DNA of 64,000 nt, from assembly GCA_900012615.1 (NCBI GenBank), contig LT009757.1, positions 1,152,175 through 1,216,174 of the forward strand, read 5' to 3'. Shown here piece by piece: positions 26,704-36,911 of this stretch. How positions within the stretch are numbered: the first letter of the stretch is position 1; each line of letters starts with the position of its first letter. Position numbers and translations under genes: made by a program. The notes under the pieces are model-generated. The model did no database searches and had not been told where the DNA came from. It saw only the letters and a program-made list of their open reading frames with translations. The DNA comes from Agrobacterium genomosp. 13 str. CFBP 6927. Lineage in GTDB: Bacteria > Pseudomonadota > Alphaproteobacteria > Rhizobiales > Rhizobiaceae.

Positions 26704-28164
26704 TCAATGTCCGCCACCGCCGCCACCAGCGGCGGCAACTTCTGTTTCTGCCCCTGCCGTAGCCGCGCCACCGCCATAGATGGCGGGAGCGAGGCCGGCT
26801 TCCGCGAGCCAGAAGTCGCGTTTGGCATTGATGGCGAGCAGGTTCGAATTGACCTTTTCGCGGCTGTCGGCGAGCAGTTCGAAGGTATTGGTGAGCATGC
26901 CGTTATAGGTGAGCAGCGACTCTTCCTCGATCTTCGTTCGCAGCGGCACAACGCTGTTGCGATAGTGCCGGGCGATATCGTAGTTCGAGCGATAGGCCTG
27001 ATAGGCCGAACGGGCTTCGGAGCGGACATTGACCGCCTTTTCCGCCAGCAGATTTGCCGCGCGCATATAGGCAAGTTCGGATTCCCGCATTCTTGCCCGG
27101 CCGGAATCGAAGATCGGAATGACGAATTCCAGTTCTGCATTGCCCGTCGTCTGTTTGTTTATGGCGTCCTCGTCACGCTCGCGTTCGGTCTCGAAACCGG
27201 AACGAAGCTCGAGATCGGTGACGTATCGGGTGGCCTCGGTGAGCTTGAACGACCGGGCGGTCGATTCCAGATCGAGTTTGGCGATCTGCAAATCCACGCG
27301 GCGTTGCAGCGCCTCGGCCTCGATCATGTCGCGTTTGGCAATATCCTTGGGAAGCTGCGGCAGGCGATTGGGGATGCTGTATTCGATGTCTCCTCCCCAC
27401 AGTCCCATCAGCCTTGTCAGCTCTTCCTTCGCAAGACGCGCCTCAAGCCTTGCCTTGGCGATCTGGCCTGTCAGCTCGGCATAAAAGACCTGTTCGCGGG
27501 CCTGGCCCTCCTTGTTCAGGGAGCCGGCCTCCCCAAGCTTTTTGGCAAGTTCCGAGGCTGCATCCGCCGCCGTCTGCGCCTGAGCGAGCTGGCCGACATT
27601 TTCCCAGGCCGCGACAGCCGTGATCCACGCCCGGCGGGTATCCGCCGCCAGTTGCAACGTCTTCAGTGCGGCTGCGAGCTGCGCCTTGCGGAAGCCGGTA
27701 TCGGCGATCTCGACATTCTGTTTAAGAGTGGCCAGCGCCAAAATATTGGTGACGATCACACCCTCGATCGCCTTGTAGGCCCTGAGCCCCGGCGTGCCGA
27801 TGCCCGTCAGCCCGATACCGACCCTCGGATTGACCAGCATGGTCGATTGCCAGGCGGTTGCGGCCGATTCACCCAGATCCGTATAAGCAGCCTGAAGGCC
27901 CTTGTTGTTGAGCAGCGCGACCTGAACCGCTGTTTCGACATCGATGGTTTTGGTGGCCATCAGCGACTTGACGCGGGCCGAAGTCGCCTGCGCCTCTGCC
28001 CTGTTCTGTATCCAGACCGTCTGCTTTCCGGTCGCTTCGGATGTTTTGGCCGATACGGTGGTGAAGCCCGCATTTTTCGAGGTGTAGTCGGCGGCCGTGA
28101 CACAGCCGCCGAGAATGACGGGGAAGGAGAGGGCGGCCGCGAGTTTGAATATGCCTATCGTCAT
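26704..28164 (-). CDS. TolC-family outer-membrane efflux lipoprotein
   Basis: A 486-residue protein with a lipobox (VILGGC at about 15-20) and the two-repeat TolC/CusC architecture: long helices rich in Ala/Gln and a central RRVDLQIAKLDLESTARSFKLTEA segment typical of the family. The C-terminus ends in a Gly/Ala-rich tail GGGAATAGAETEVAAAGGGGGGH, which is unusual and ends in His. It would form the outer-membrane exit duct of a copper pump; the inner-membrane pump is not encoded here. It overlaps the small lipoprotein gene upstream by four bases. Confidence 0.87.
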   Translation of the reverse strand: MTIGIFKLAAALSFPVILGGCVTAADYTSKNAGFTTVSAKTSEATGKQTVWIQNRAEAQATSARVKSLMATKTIDVETAVQVALLNNKGLQAAYTDLGESAATAWQSTMLVNPRVGIGLTGIGTPGLRAYKAIEGVIVTNILALATLKQNVEIADTGFRKAQLAAALKTLQLAADTRRAWITAVAAWENVGQLAQAQTAADAASELAKKLGEAGSLNKEGQAREQVFYAELTGQIAKARLEARLAKEELTRLMGLWGGDIEYSIPNRLPQLPKDIAKRDMIEAEALQRRVDLQIAKLDLESTARSFKLTEATRYVTDLELRSGFETERERDEDAINKQTTGNAELEFVIPIFDSGRARMRESELAYMRAANLLAEKAVNVRSEARSAYQAYRSNYDIARHYRNSVVPLRTKIEEESLLTYNGMLTNTFELLADSREKVNSNLLAINAKRDFWLAEAGLAPAIYGGGAATAGAETEVAAAGGGGGGH

Positions 28165-28391
28165 GATGCGTCTCCTTTCGGAGCCTGCGCATCGTTCTGG
28201 TTACGCCAGGGCTTCGGGTCAGCCGGGGCGCGGTGCGTATAACCCGTAACCGGCGTTTGATAGCGGATGGGTGCGACGCCGAGCGACGGGTTCGCCGCGT
28301 CTTCAAACGAGGTAGCCTCGTTCATCAAGGATGTGGCCGTGCAGCCGCCCAGAAGCAGGGGCGCTGCCACCACGATGTAAATAGGATTCAT
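28161..28391 (-). CDS. Small lipoprotein of the copper operon
   Basis: A 76-residue protein with a signal peptide and lipobox LLLGGC at about residues 12-17, followed by a hydrophilic, proline-rich, apparently unstructured tail. Its stop overlaps the start of the TolC-like gene (ATGA), so the two are translated together. No family is recognised; a role in anchoring or assembling the outer-membrane component is inferred from position only. Confidence 0.65.
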   Translation of the reverse strand: MNPIYIVVAAPLLLGGCTATSLMNEATSFEDAANPSLGVAPIRYQTPVTGYTHRAPADPKPWRNQNDAQAPKGDAS

Positions 28392-28478
28392 GGTAATGTC
28401 CGAACAGGAGATGTAACGGCGCGACGGCGCTAAAGCCGCTCACGCACGGTCATTGCCCAGCAGGCGGGCTTTGCCTGT

Positions 28479-28889
28479 TCAGATATTCGGTGGACGGTGA
28501 AGGAGCGGGGTCTCGCCCACGGCCTTGCTATCGTCGAGGAAGGAACGAATGGAATTGTCGACGGGTTTGCCCAGCGCGTCATGAGCGATCAACACGGCCA
28601 TGCCGAGACAGAAATCGCCACAGCATTCCGGCTTGACCGGCTTTTTAACGCCGCTGTCGTGCTCTGCCGCATCCATCTTGTGATGATCGTCGGACGCCAT
28701 GGCCGAACCACCGTGGCTCTTCATCGCGCCATGATCCATCATGACCGATTGGTCGTGCGGCATTCCCGCAGCGTCTGGACCATGCATTGCGGCATTGACG
28801 GTGGAAACGCTGTAACCCGCCAGTGACAGTATCATCACCAGTCTAAACAGCAGTGCCGTCAATTTCGATGTTTGCAACATCTTACGCAT
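28479..28889 (-). CDS. Met/His-rich periplasmic protein, putative copper binder
   Basis: A 136-residue protein starting with a signal anchor/peptide (LTALLFRLVMILSLAGYSVSTVNA) and followed by a segment dense in metal-binding residues: MHGPDAAGMPHDQSVMMDHGAMKSHGG, then DDHHKMDAAEHD and a CCGDFC cluster. No enzyme domain is seen. It opens the copper operon, 87 bases before the small lipoprotein gene. The composition and place point to periplasmic copper binding or sensing; this is inferred, not homology-based. Confidence 0.6.
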   Translation of the reverse strand: MRKMLQTSKLTALLFRLVMILSLAGYSVSTVNAAMHGPDAAGMPHDQSVMMDHGAMKSHGGSAMASDDHHKMDAAEHDSGVKKPVKPECCGDFCLGMAVLIAHDALGKPVDNSIRSFLDDSKAVGETPLLHRPPNI

Positions 28890-28894
28890 GGGCA

Positions 28895-28926
28895 GTAGAA
28901 GAGCCGTAGTTCTCGAATTTTGTCAA
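28895..28926 (-). promoter_or_regulatory. Possible copper-operon promoter with long spacer
   Basis: Minus-strand TTGACA at 28921-28926 is a perfect -35 hexamer; the best -10 like hexamer, TCTACT at 28895-28900, lies 20 bases away. A 19-20 base spacer is a feature of MerR/CueR-controlled promoters. The -10 is weak, so this is tentative. Confidence 0.3.
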
Positions 28927-28978
28927 TGGGTATCACTCATAACCATCGACAAATGCCGTGCCCTCCGGTTCCGCAACC

Positions 28979-29908
28979 TCACGTCGTCTCCATGAAGGCA
29001 TCATCGAGAATGAGGAGCTTGCGCGCCTGCATGCGGGCATATTCCTCGTAAAAGCCCTGCGATATCCAGAGCGCCGAGCGACCCCGCCGTCCGCTCCAGC
29101 CGATGCCGCCGATCAGTTCGGCTGCCGCAAGCTTGCGGGCAACATGGGGGCGGGTAAGGGAGAGCGATTTTGCCAGTTCCGACACCGTCTTCACATCCGT
29201 CAGGTGCCTGCCCTGTTCCGTCGGCTTTTCCCAGTCTATCCCGGCGATCAGGCGATCCATCAAAAGCCCGCCGGCGTCGAACCAGTTGAAGATGATGGAA
29301 AGTGGCCCGGGGCAGCGGACCTCGGGATTGGAAAGCAGCGCTTCCGTCACGCGGGGATGGATGTGCGCGAGCATGGTTTCGGACTGTTTGATGAATCTGG
29401 AGGCCCTGAAACCTTCATCGATCAGGTCGAGTGCCTGAAAATGCACATCGTACCAATGTGCAAGCATCGCCAGGGTCAGCTGCGAAGGCGCCACCCCGTT
29501 GCTCTTTTCTCCGTCGGATTTCACCTCTCTCGTCAGCCCGCGTTTCAGCGCCTCTTCGAAAAAGGCATAAGCGACATCGTGGCTGGCGAGGCCATGGCGG
29601 AGCGCGAGACGGCCGAAATCTTCCCGCGTTAGGGCGGGCTCGCCCGCTCCGGTTTCGCAGATGTCACATTTTTGAAAATACAGCGCTAGCAGCGCATGGC
29701 AAAGGAGCCGGCTCTGGCGCGTCGCAAAAAGCGCGATCATGCCGGGCGAACCTTCATAAAGGGCGATGAAACTTCCGGAAAGCAGACGCAGTGCTGCCGT
29801 GAAGGAACTCGTCCGGAGCAGCCGGTCGATTTCACAGGGCGGCGGGCTGCGGCGAAATGCGGTGGCGTCGGGCAGCCCGGAAATCGCGAAATCGAAAAAA
29901 TTGGTCAT
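28979..29908 (-). CDS. Unrecognised protein with C-terminal winged-helix-like region
   Basis: A 309-residue protein that I do not recognise as a named family. The C-terminal part, DVKTVSELAKSLSLTRPHVARKLAAAELIGGIGW, reads as a helix-turn-helix followed by a wing; the preceding 200 residues are mostly helical with one Cys-containing segment (FQKCDICETG). ATG 29908 has GGAG upstream and decides the start. The gene lies 96 bases after the AraC-type regulator, same strand, so it may be part of the same unit. A transcriptional role is inferred only from the HTH-like stretch. Confidence 0.55.
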   Translation of the reverse strand: MTNFFDFAISGLPDATAFRRSPPPCEIDRLLRTSSFTAALRLLSGSFIALYEGSPGMIALFATRQSRLLCHALLALYFQKCDICETGAGEPALTREDFGRLALRHGLASHDVAYAFFEEALKRGLTREVKSDGEKSNGVAPSQLTLAMLAHWYDVHFQALDLIDEGFRASRFIKQSETMLAHIHPRVTEALLSNPEVRCPGPLSIIFNWFDAGGLLMDRLIAGIDWEKPTEQGRHLTDVKTVSELAKSLSLTRPHVARKLAAAELIGGIGWSGRRGRSALWISQGFYEEYARMQARKLLILDDAFMETT

Positions 29909-30004
29909 GGGAGCGCTCCTCAGATTGCCGGACGGGACTGCACGATCCATCGGCTTTACAGAGGTGGAGATGAGGCGTCTTCTCATTGCGCGCAGAGGTG
30001 AAAT

Positions 30005-30973
30005 TTAAGCGGTCGGCAGACTTATCGCGCGTGCCTCGCCAGGCGTCATGCCAAAGGTGTTGCTGAACACCCGGTAGAAGGTGGCCAGGCTGTCAAAGCC
30101 GCAACCATAGGCGACCTGCGTTATTGGCAAAGCGGGAAATTCCAGCAGCAGGCGTCGCGCTTCCTCGATACGCATGGAGGAAAGCGTCCGGGAAAACGAC
30201 AGTTCCGCGCCCTCGAAAACGACATGCAATTGCCGCAGCGAAATGCCCAGTTCCTTCGCCACCGAGGCGGGTGTCAGGTTTTGCCGGGATTTTTTGTGCA
30301 TCATGATGTCCTGGGCGGCATAACAAAGCCCGGTCCTCAGCGCGGCGCGCACCTCCGGCATGGAGGACGAAAGCCGCCCGCGCACCGTCATGGCAAGCCG
30401 GGCGACATGCGCCACATCGCGTGCGGGGTCTATGAGCCTGCCGTTGTCGGCGTTCAGTGCATTGAAAAGCGCTCGGAAGGGCCGGGAGAAGGCGGTATTG
30501 TCGCTATAACGCGTCGCAAACAGGTCATCGGCCGGCTGGCCAAGCATGACCTCGTAATCGACGGGAATCTTGAGCATCCTGTAGTGAAAGGCCGCCTCGC
30601 CGCCCGGTAACGCGTCATAGGGTAAATCCGAGTAGTTGATGGTGATATCGCCACCGCTGACGGCATGGACACGGTCTCTGCCGGCATGCAGCAGCCCCGA
30701 GCCCGTTACCTGCAGGCCGATGCAGAGGCTGTTGCCAGCAATGCGGGCTATATCCGCTTCCGTGCGGTTGACCCGGTAAGAGGAGGCGCGCATCTCGCTT
30801 ACGACGGCACCGGCAATGGCGCGCGCCTGAAACGACCCCCTGAAAGTGTGGCGACGATCCGGAGCAAGTTCGATCGTCACGCCGAACAGGCTTTTGCCGC
30901 GCACCTCGCGCCATTGGTCGAAGCGGTGCTCGGGCTGAAAATCATCGGTTGCGAAACGGATGATGGTGTTCGT
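30005..30973 (-). CDS. AraC-family regulator with apparent ACG start
   Basis: A 322-residue regulator: N-terminal AraC-binding-like domain and a C-terminal double HTH (LTPASVAKELGISLRQLHVVFEGAELSFSRTLSS and LPITQVAYGCGFDSLATFYRVFSNTFGMTPGEAR). The first ATG/GTG/TTG in frame is GTG at 30904, but family-typical sequence FATDDFQPEHRFDQWREV lies in frame upstream of it. The only codon with a good ribosome site (GGGGAGGAG, six-base spacer) is ACG at 30971-30973, and a stop lies shortly upstream. So either ACG is used or an ATG has been mutated or miscalled. It follows a GNAT gene by 36 bases. Confidence 0.78.
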   Translation of the reverse strand, partial: TNTIIRFATDDFQPEHRFDQWREVRGKSLFGVTIELAPDRRHTFRGSFQARAIAGAVVSEMRASSYRVNRTEADIARIAGNSLCIGLQVTGSGLLHAGRDRVHAVSGGDITINYSDLPYDALPGGEAAFHYRMLKIPVDYEVMLGQPADDLFATRYSDNTAFSRPFRALFNALNADNGRLIDPARDVAHVARLAMTVRGRLSSSMPEVRAALRTGLCYAAQDIMMHKKSRQNLTPASVAKELGISLRQLHVVFEGAELSFSRTLSSMRIEEARRLLLEFPALPITQVAYGCGFDSLATFYRVFSNTFGMTPGEARAISLPTA

Positions 30974-31009
30974 GACTTGCTCCTCCCCGAAAATTCCTGT
31001 CCCGGCGGC

Positions 31010-31456
31010 TTATTTTTCCGCCGCACGAAATTGAAGATGAACGAGCGGATAGGGCCGTTGCTGCCCATCGAGGTCGGAACGTCCCGTCGGCTCGAAACCG
31101 AGCCGACGATAAAAGCCCATTGCCTGCGCGTTCTGCTCATTCACATCGGTGGTCAGCGTCGGAGATGCGGCGAGCGCCGCCTGTACGAGCGCCCTTCCAA
31201 TCCCTTTGCCATGCTGGTCCGGATCAATGAAAAGCGCTTCCATATGGCCTTCATGCAGAAACATGAAACCAAGGGGCTGATCGGATGCATCGACCGCGAG
31301 CGTCAAGGGGACCTGCGGCAGAAAAGCCGTCACTTCCTCCTCGATCGCGATGCGATCTGCCGGAAGAAGGAAGTTATGAGTGGCGTCGACGGCCCTGCGC
31401 CATATTTCAAGGATGCGAGCCGTGTCGCGAGTGTCGGAAGAGCGAAGTGTAATCAT
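31010..31456 (-). CDS. GNAT-family N-acetyltransferase, YjaB-like
   Basis: A 148-residue acetyltransferase. The acetyl-CoA loop HMEALFIDPDQHGKGIGRALVQAAL has the QxxGxG/A pattern (residues about 70-90), and NEQNAQAMGFYRRLGFEPTGR is the conserved C-terminal strand-helix. Close in form to YjaB. It may acetylate a small amine or protein N-terminus; the substrate is unknown. It is upstream of the AraC gene on the same strand and divergent from bioB, with the BioR-like region between. Confidence 0.85.
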   Translation of the reverse strand: MITLRSSDTRDTARILEIWRRAVDATHNFLLPADRIAIEEEVTAFLPQVPLTLAVDASDQPLGFMFLHEGHMEALFIDPDQHGKGIGRALVQAALAASPTLTTDVNEQNAQAMGFYRRLGFEPTGRSDLDGQQRPYPLVHLQFRAAEK

Positions 31457-31640
31457 GTCTTAACCCTTAGCAATTGCCAGCTTTTTGCGCCATGGGGGCG
31501 ATTCTGATCTTTCTTAAAAAGTGTTTTCTCATCTTTTCGGTCGGTCTTCAGAAGCTCGGAGATCGGGCTGCGCCTGTCCCCTCGATTCCTGCGGTCGACG
31601 ATTTTTCAGAAAAAAGCGCTTGCAAAAGCCGCGTTAAAAA

Positions 31641-31669
31641 AAATAGATAAAAAGAAGTTCTATCTATTT
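31641..31669. promoter_or_regulatory. BioR-like double operator before bioB
   Basis: Perfect inverted repeat AAATAGATA-N11-TATCTATTT 22 bases upstream of the bioB start. Each arm contains most of the BioR half-site known in alphaproteobacteria (TTATMKATAA): ATAGATAA at 31643-31650 and TATCTAT at 31661-31667. Repression of the bio operon by a GntR-type BioR encoded elsewhere is inferred. Confidence 0.6.
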
Positions 31670-31691
31670 ATTTTAACCGGAAGGCCGTCAA

Positions 31692-32711
31692 ATGGATCAG
31701 ATCGTTACGCAAATGGAGCCAAACACGGCGCCGCCTCCGATGAATGGAGCAGATTCGTCGCTAGCAGAAGCTAAAATTATCTATAATTTACCGTTTAATG
31801 ATCTCCTCTTCCAAGCGCAGCAGGTGCACCGCCGACATTTCGATGCCAATGCCATCCAGATGAGCCGGCTTTTATCCATCAAAACAGGCGGCTGCCCGGA
31901 GGATTGCAGCTATTGCAGCCAGTCTGCCCGTAATCCGACCGGACTGAAGGCCTCCAAGCTGATGGAGGTGGAACGGGTGCTGGCCGAGGCGCGCAAGGCG
32001 AAGGAAGGCGGCGCGACGCGGTATTGCATGGGCGCAGCATGGCGCAACCCCAAGGAGCGTGACATGGAGGCGGTGGTGGCCATGGTCGAAGGCGTGAAGG
32101 CGCTTGGCATGGAAACCTGCATGACGCTCGGCATGCTGACGCCGGAGCAATCCGAACGGCTCGCCGATGCCGGGCTCGATTATTACAATCACAACGTCGA
32201 CACATCGGAACGGTTCTATTCGCAGATCATCACCACCCGCACTTTCGAGGACCGGCTGGAAACGCTCGCCAATGTCCGTGATGCCGGCATAAAGGTCTGC
32301 GCCGGCGGCATTCTCGGCATGGGGGAGACGGTCGATGACCGTATTTCGATGCTGGTGACTCTCGCCAATCTGCCAGTTCCGCCGGAAAGCGTGCCGATCA
32401 ACATGCTGATCCCGATCCCCGGCTCGAAGCTCGCCAATGCCGACCCGGTCGATCCGATCGATTTTGTCCGCACCATTGCGCTTGCGCGCATCCTCATGCC
32501 AACGTCGCATGTGCGGCTTTCCGCCGGGCGCACGGAAATGAGCGATGAGACGCAGGCGCTCTGTTTTCTGGCCGGGGCGAATTCCATCTTTATCGGCGAG
32601 ACGTTGCTGACGGCGGATAATCCGGGCGAAGATCACGATACGGCGCTGTTCCGGCGGCTGGGTCTGAAGCCGATGGAGCTACAGCCTGCGGGGGCGGGAG
32701 GGTGCCGGTGA
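31692..32711 (+). CDS. bioB: Biotin synthase
   Basis: A 339-residue radical-SAM enzyme that inserts sulfur into dethiobiotin. Cys68, Cys72 and Cys75 in [13 protein letters not shown] form the SAM-binding 4Fe-4S site; [22 protein letters not shown] and [24 protein letters not shown] are further family blocks, including the arginine that ligates the 2Fe-2S cluster. The N-terminus is about 20 residues longer than usual. First gene of bioBFDAZ, overlapping bioF. Confidence 0.97.
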   Translation: MDQIVTQMEPNTAPPPMNGADSSLAEAKIIYNLPFNDLLFQAQQVHRRHFDANAIQMSRLLSIKTGGCPEDCSYCSQSARNPTGLKASKLMEVERVLAEARKAKEGGATRYCMGAAWRNPKERDMEAVVAMVEGVKALGMETCMTLGMLTPEQSERLADAGLDYYNHNVDTSERFYSQIITTRTFEDRLETLANVRDAGIKVCAGGILGMGETVDDRISMLVTLANLPVPPESVPINMLIPIPGSKLANADPVDPIDFVRTIALARILMPTSHVRLSAGRTEMSDETQALCFLAGANSIFIGETLLTADNPGEDHDTALFRRLGLKPMELQPAGAGGCR

Positions 32712-33850
32712 CCGTTTCGGCGCTCTCTCCTTATGAAGCGAAGCTTGCCGGCCTGCATCGCAAATCGCGGCTGCGCGCGCTCGCCCCTCAGGAGGGGGTC
32801 GACTTCACCTCGAACGATTATCTCGGGCTTGCCGATGCGCCCCGGCTGAAGGCGGCGATTGCTGCCGCCATCGAAAGAGGCGTGCCTGTTGGTGCCGGTG
32901 GCTCGCGGCTGCTGCGCGGCAACCACCCGGAACATCAGGCGCTTGAAGCGGAGGCGGCGATGTTCTTCGGTTCCGAAAGAACGATCTATTTCGGCAGCGG
33001 ATTTGCCGCCAATGTCGCGCTTTTCTCTGCCTTGCCGCTTCGGGACGATCTCGTGCTTCACGATGAACTGATCCATGCCAGCGTGCATGATGGAATTGCG
33101 GCCGGCAAGGCGAAGGCTGTCGCCGTGCCGCATAATCAGGTCGAGGCATTTGAGCGGGAAATAAACCGTTGGCGGCAGGCGGGCGGCAGGGGCCGCCCAT
33201 GGATCGCGGTGGAAAGCCTCTACTCCATGGATGGAGACCGTGCGCCGGTTGCGGCCCTTGCCGATCTTGCCGAGCGGCACGGCGGCTTCCTCGTTGTTGA
33301 CGAGGCGCATGCCACCGGCATTTTCGGATCCGGCGGGCGTGGCTTTGCTGCCGAACTGGAAGGTCGGGGCAATGTCGTGGCGCTGCATACCTGCGGCAAG
33401 GCGCTTGGCCTTTCCGGTGCGCTTCTGAGCCTGACTGCGGTTCTTGCCGATTATCTCACCAATCGCGCCCGCGGTTTCATCTATTCGACAGCGCCGTCCC
33501 CGCTGATGGCCGCAGCCGTGCGTGAGGCCTTGCATATCGTTGCCGACGAGACCTGGAGGCGGACACGGCTGGAGGAATTGGTAAACTTCGCCAGTGAAGA
33601 ATTGCACGCCCGACTTGGTATGGCACCCAGCGGCTCGCAGATATTGCCCGTCTTGATCGGTGACAATGCCCGTGCGCTGAGGATCGCTGCGCGTCTGCGT
33701 AATGGCGGTTTCGATGTACGTGCGATCCGCCCGCCGACGGTACCGGAAGGCACGGCGCGCCTGCGCATATCGATCACGCTCAATGTGGATGAAAGTCAGA
33801 TCGCGGACATGATCGGGCTGCTCGCCGCTATTACGGAGGAGGAGCGATGA
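32708..33850 (+). CDS. bioF: 8-amino-7-oxononanoate synthase
   Basis: A 380-residue PLP enzyme that joins pimeloyl-ACP or -CoA with alanine. [15 protein letters not shown] at the N-terminus, [17 protein letters not shown] (cofactor Asp and His) and [12 protein letters not shown] (Schiff-base lysine) are clear. GTG at 32708 has GGGAGG six bases upstream; GTG 32702 is also in frame. The start overlaps the bioB stop, and its stop overlaps bioD (ATGA). Confidence 0.96.
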   Translation: MTVSALSPYEAKLAGLHRKSRLRALAPQEGVDFTSNDYLGLADAPRLKAAIAAAIERGVPVGAGGSRLLRGNHPEHQALEAEAAMFFGSERTIYFGSGFAANVALFSALPLRDDLVLHDELIHASVHDGIAAGKAKAVAVPHNQVEAFEREINRWRQAGGRGRPWIAVESLYSMDGDRAPVAALADLAERHGGFLVVDEAHATGIFGSGGRGFAAELEGRGNVVALHTCGKALGLSGALLSLTAVLADYLTNRARGFIYSTAPSPLMAAAVREALHIVADETWRRTRLEELVNFASEELHARLGMAPSGSQILPVLIGDNARALRIAARLRNGGFDVRAIRPPTVPEGTARLRISITLNVDESQIADMIGLLAAITEEER

Positions 33851-34485
33851 GCCCTCGTTTCGTCGTTTCCGGCACCGATACGGGCATCGGCAAGACAGTC
33901 TTTTCCGCAGCGCTGGCCCATGCCCTGCAAGCGTATTACTGGAAGCCCGTGCAATCCGGGCTGGAGGAAGAAACCGACAGTGAGGTTGTGGAACGGCTGG
34001 GCGGCGTGCCCCGCGCGCGCATCCTGCCGGAAAGCTATCGTCTGAAAATGCCGGCCTCACCGCATCTTTCGGCCCGCCTTGAAAATGTGACGATCGATCC
34101 GGAACGTCTGTTTCCGCCGCAGACGGACGGACCGCTGGTGATCGAAGGGGCGGGCGGCCTGCTGGTGCCGCTCACCGACACATTATTGTTCGCCGATATC
34201 TTCGCCCGCTGGCAAATTCCGCTGATACTGTGCACCAGGACGTCACTTGGCACCATCAACCATACGCTGCTGTCGCTTGAGGCGCTGCGGCAACGCGCAA
34301 TTCCGGTACACGGCGTTGTGTTCATCGGCGACGAGAACCGGGAAAATCAGCGCATCATCGCCGATATCGGCAGGGTTCGTTCGCTTGGCCGGTTGCCTCA
34401 CCTGCCGGCGATGACTGCGGACGCGCTCCACCAAACATTCGCTCAACAATTTGATCTCGCTGATTTTCTGGAGGTGCCGGCATGA
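33847..34485 (+). CDS. bioD: Dethiobiotin synthetase
   Basis: A 212-residue ATPase forming the ureido ring of dethiobiotin. [11 protein letters not shown] near the N-terminus is the P-loop, [10 protein letters not shown] has the substrate-binding lysine, and [13 protein letters not shown] is the conserved second motif. Overlaps bioF and bioA by four bases each, so it is tightly coupled. Confidence 0.96.
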   Translation: MSPRFVVSGTDTGIGKTVFSAALAHALQAYYWKPVQSGLEEETDSEVVERLGGVPRARILPESYRLKMPASPHLSARLENVTIDPERLFPPQTDGPLVIEGAGGLLVPLTDTLLFADIFARWQIPLILCTRTSLGTINHTLLSLEALRQRAIPVHGVVFIGDENRENQRIIADIGRVRSLGRLPHLPAMTADALHQTFAQQFDLADFLEVPA

Positions 34486-35777
34486 GCCGTTCCCCTGTCT
34501 GGCACCCCTTTACCCAGCATGGGCTGGAACCGCCGATGAAACGCATCGTCTCGGCGGAGGGCGCGTATCTGGTCGATGACAACGGCAAGCGGCTGTTCGA
34601 TGCCATTTCATCCTGGTGGGTCATCACCCACGGCCACCGGCACCCCGCGATCATGGCAGCCATTCGCGCGGCGACCGAGGCCTTCGACCAGATCATCTTC
34701 GCCGAATTTTCCCACGAACCGGCGGAAACGCTGGCCAGAGGGTTGATTGAACGCGCGCCCGCCGGGTTGGAACATGTGTTTTATTCCGATAGCGGCTCGA
34801 CCTCGGTGGAAGTCGCGCTGAAAATGGCGCTCGGTTATTTTCATAACCGCGGCGAAAAGCGCGACCGCATCGTGGTCATGGAGCACGGCTACCATGGCGA
34901 TACGATCGGTACCATGTCGACGGGCGAACGTGGCGTGTTTAATGCCGCTTATGAACCGCTGCTTTTCGGCGTCGACCGGCTCGTTTTTCCGGAGGCGGGG
35001 CGCGAGCAGGAGACGCTCGACATGTTCGAGAGCTTCTGCCGTTCGGGCCGTATCGCCGCTTTGTTGATCGAGCCGCTGGTTCTCGGCGCCGGTGGCATGA
35101 AGATTTATGGTGCGGATGTTCTGGCCGGGTTGAAACAGATCGCTGAACGCCACGGCTGCCTGCTCATCGCCGATGAGGTGATGACGGGCTGGGGCCGAAC
35201 CGGAAGCATGTTCGCCTGCGAGCAGGCCGGGATCTCGCCGGATATTCTGTGCACCTCCAAGGGGCTTACGGGCGGTTCTCTGCCGCTTGCGGCAACGCTG
35301 TGCAGCGGCGACATCTTCGATGCGCATTTTTCAACTGACCGCCGCAAGACCTTTTTCCATTCCAGTTCCTATACCGCCAATCCGATCACCTGTGCTGCTG
35401 CCGTCGCCAATCTGCAGGTCTGGCGCGATGAGCCGGTGGCGCAGCGCATCGGGCAATTGCAGGAAGCCTTGCATGCTGAACTCGGGCGATTTGAAGGGGA
35501 CGGGCGTTTCGGCAACATCCGCCAGGCGGGAACCATAGCGGCTCTCGACCTCAACGTGCCTGCTGGCGGTTATCTCGCCGAAGCTGGTCCTCGAATGCGG
35601 CAATTGTTCCGCGAGCGCGGGCTGATCATCCGCCCGCTCGGAAACGTCATCTATCTGATGCCGCCCTATTGCACGACGGCAGAGGACCTGACCTACGCCT
35701 TTGACGCCATCGATGAAGTGGCCTCGATCGTGACTGACGCCGCTCCGGCCAAATCGCGCGCCACTGGAACCGCGTGA
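34482..35777 (+). CDS. bioA: Adenosylmethionine-8-amino-7-oxononanoate aminotransferase
   Basis: A 431-residue PLP aminotransferase that uses SAM as amino donor to make 7,8-diaminopelargonate. WHPFTQHG at the start is diagnostic; [32 protein letters not shown] (cofactor Asp) and [16 protein letters not shown] (catalytic lysine) follow. It precedes bioZ by 42 bases. Confidence 0.96.
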   Translation: MSRSPVWHPFTQHGLEPPMKRIVSAEGAYLVDDNGKRLFDAISSWWVITHGHRHPAIMAAIRAATEAFDQIIFAEFSHEPAETLARGLIERAPAGLEHVFYSDSGSTSVEVALKMALGYFHNRGEKRDRIVVMEHGYHGDTIGTMSTGERGVFNAAYEPLLFGVDRLVFPEAGREQETLDMFESFCRSGRIAALLIEPLVLGAGGMKIYGADVLAGLKQIAERHGCLLIADEVMTGWGRTGSMFACEQAGISPDILCTSKGLTGGSLPLAATLCSGDIFDAHFSTDRRKTFFHSSSYTANPITCAAAVANLQVWRDEPVAQRIGQLQEALHAELGRFEGDGRFGNIRQAGTIAALDLNVPAGGYLAEAGPRMRQLFRERGLIIRPLGNVIYLMPPYCTTAEDLTYAFDAIDEVASIVTDAAPAKSRATGTA

Positions 35778-35819
35778 ACCAGACATCCGCATTTTCCAAG
35801 CGTTCGGAAAGGCCTGACA

Positions 35820-36806
35820 ATGCAGACACGTTCCTCCCGTATGGCCGGTTTCGGACATGCCGTCCCCGCGCGATGCGTCGGCAATGCCGAGATAGAAGCG
35901 CGTCTTGGGCTGGACGCCGGCTGGATCGAGCGGCGGACGGGTATCCGCACGCGTTATTGGGCCGGAGAGGGCGATACGTTAAGCGGACTTGCGGAAAGAG
36001 CCGGCCGTTTGGCGCTGGAAGACGCCAAGATCGGCCCTGACGATATTGCGTTGACATTGCTGGCAACCTCGACGCCGGACCATCTTCTCCCGCCTTCCGC
36101 ACCGCTGCTTGCCCATCGTCTCGGCCTGAAACGTTCCGGCGCTATCGATCTTGCCGGGGCCTGTTCCGGTTTTCTTTATGCGCTCACCCTCGCGGATGGT
36201 TTTGTCCGCACCCATGGCCGTGCGGTACTCGTCGTCGCCGCCAATATTTTGAGCCGCCGCATCAATCCGGCGGAAAGGGCGAGCGCGGTTCTATTCGCCG
36301 ATGCCGCCGGGGCCGTTGTGGTTGCCCCGTGCCGGGACGCTGAGCGTGGCCTTCTCTCCGCCGATCTCGTTTCCGATGGCAGCGGCTATGACCTTATCCA
36401 GATAGGGGCCGGCGGCAGCAGCCAGCCTTTCTCCCTTGATATGCCGATTGAAGAGACGCTGATGACGATGCGGGATGGGCGCGAAGTCTTTTCCCGCGCC
36501 GTCGCGTTGATGACGCAGACCTCACAGCAGGTGCTGCAACAGGCCGGTATAAAAACCGCCAATATCGACCGCTTTGTTCCGCATCAGGCCAATGCCCGCA
36601 TGTTCGACGCCGTCTGCGGCAATCTCGGCATTGACCGGCAAAAGACGGTGCGCACGGTCGAGACTTTCGGTAATTCGTCCGCCGCCACCATTCCGCTTTC
36701 GCTTTCGGTTACCAATGCTGAAAGACGCTTCGTTGAGGGAGAGACGCTGTTATTGACTGCGGCAGGGGCGGGCCTGACCGGAGGTGCAGTGATTTATCGA
36801 GTTTAA
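35820..36806 (+). CDS. bioZ: BioZ, KAS III-like biotin pimeloyl synthase
   Basis: A 328-residue FabH-like enzyme. The Cys-His-Asn triad is visible in [19 protein letters not shown] and [12 protein letters not shown]. In Agrobacterium and relatives bioZ stands in for bioC/bioH and makes the pimeloyl precursor by condensing glutaryl-CoA (established for the family) with malonyl-ACP. Being the fifth gene of the bio operon identifies it as BioZ rather than housekeeping FabH. ATG 35820 has GGAAAGG upstream. Confidence 0.93.
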   Translation: MQTRSSRMAGFGHAVPARCVGNAEIEARLGLDAGWIERRTGIRTRYWAGEGDTLSGLAERAGRLALEDAKIGPDDIALTLLATSTPDHLLPPSAPLLAHRLGLKRSGAIDLAGACSGFLYALTLADGFVRTHGRAVLVVAANILSRRINPAERASAVLFADAAGAVVVAPCRDAERGLLSADLVSDGSGYDLIQIGAGGSSQPFSLDMPIEETLMTMRDGREVFSRAVALMTQTSQQVLQQAGIKTANIDRFVPHQANARMFDAVCGNLGIDRQKTVRTVETFGNSSAATIPLSLSVTNAERRFVEGETLLLTAAGAGLTGGAVIYRV

Positions 36807-36911
36807 GCCAACTCACAAAACGGCAGGCCTCATCGCGTGAACGGGTGTGCGGATGTCATTGCGGCCCTGCAGCTTTTCGTCATAGTCTCAAAGCAAACCG
36901 GGAGGCTGCCA

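Noticed and set aside
26707..28242. 511-codon open frame on the plus strand
   Set aside because: Antisense shadow of the TolC-like gene, a frequent effect in GC-rich coding sequence.
32633..34060. 475-codon minus-strand frame
   Set aside because: Antisense of bioF and bioD.
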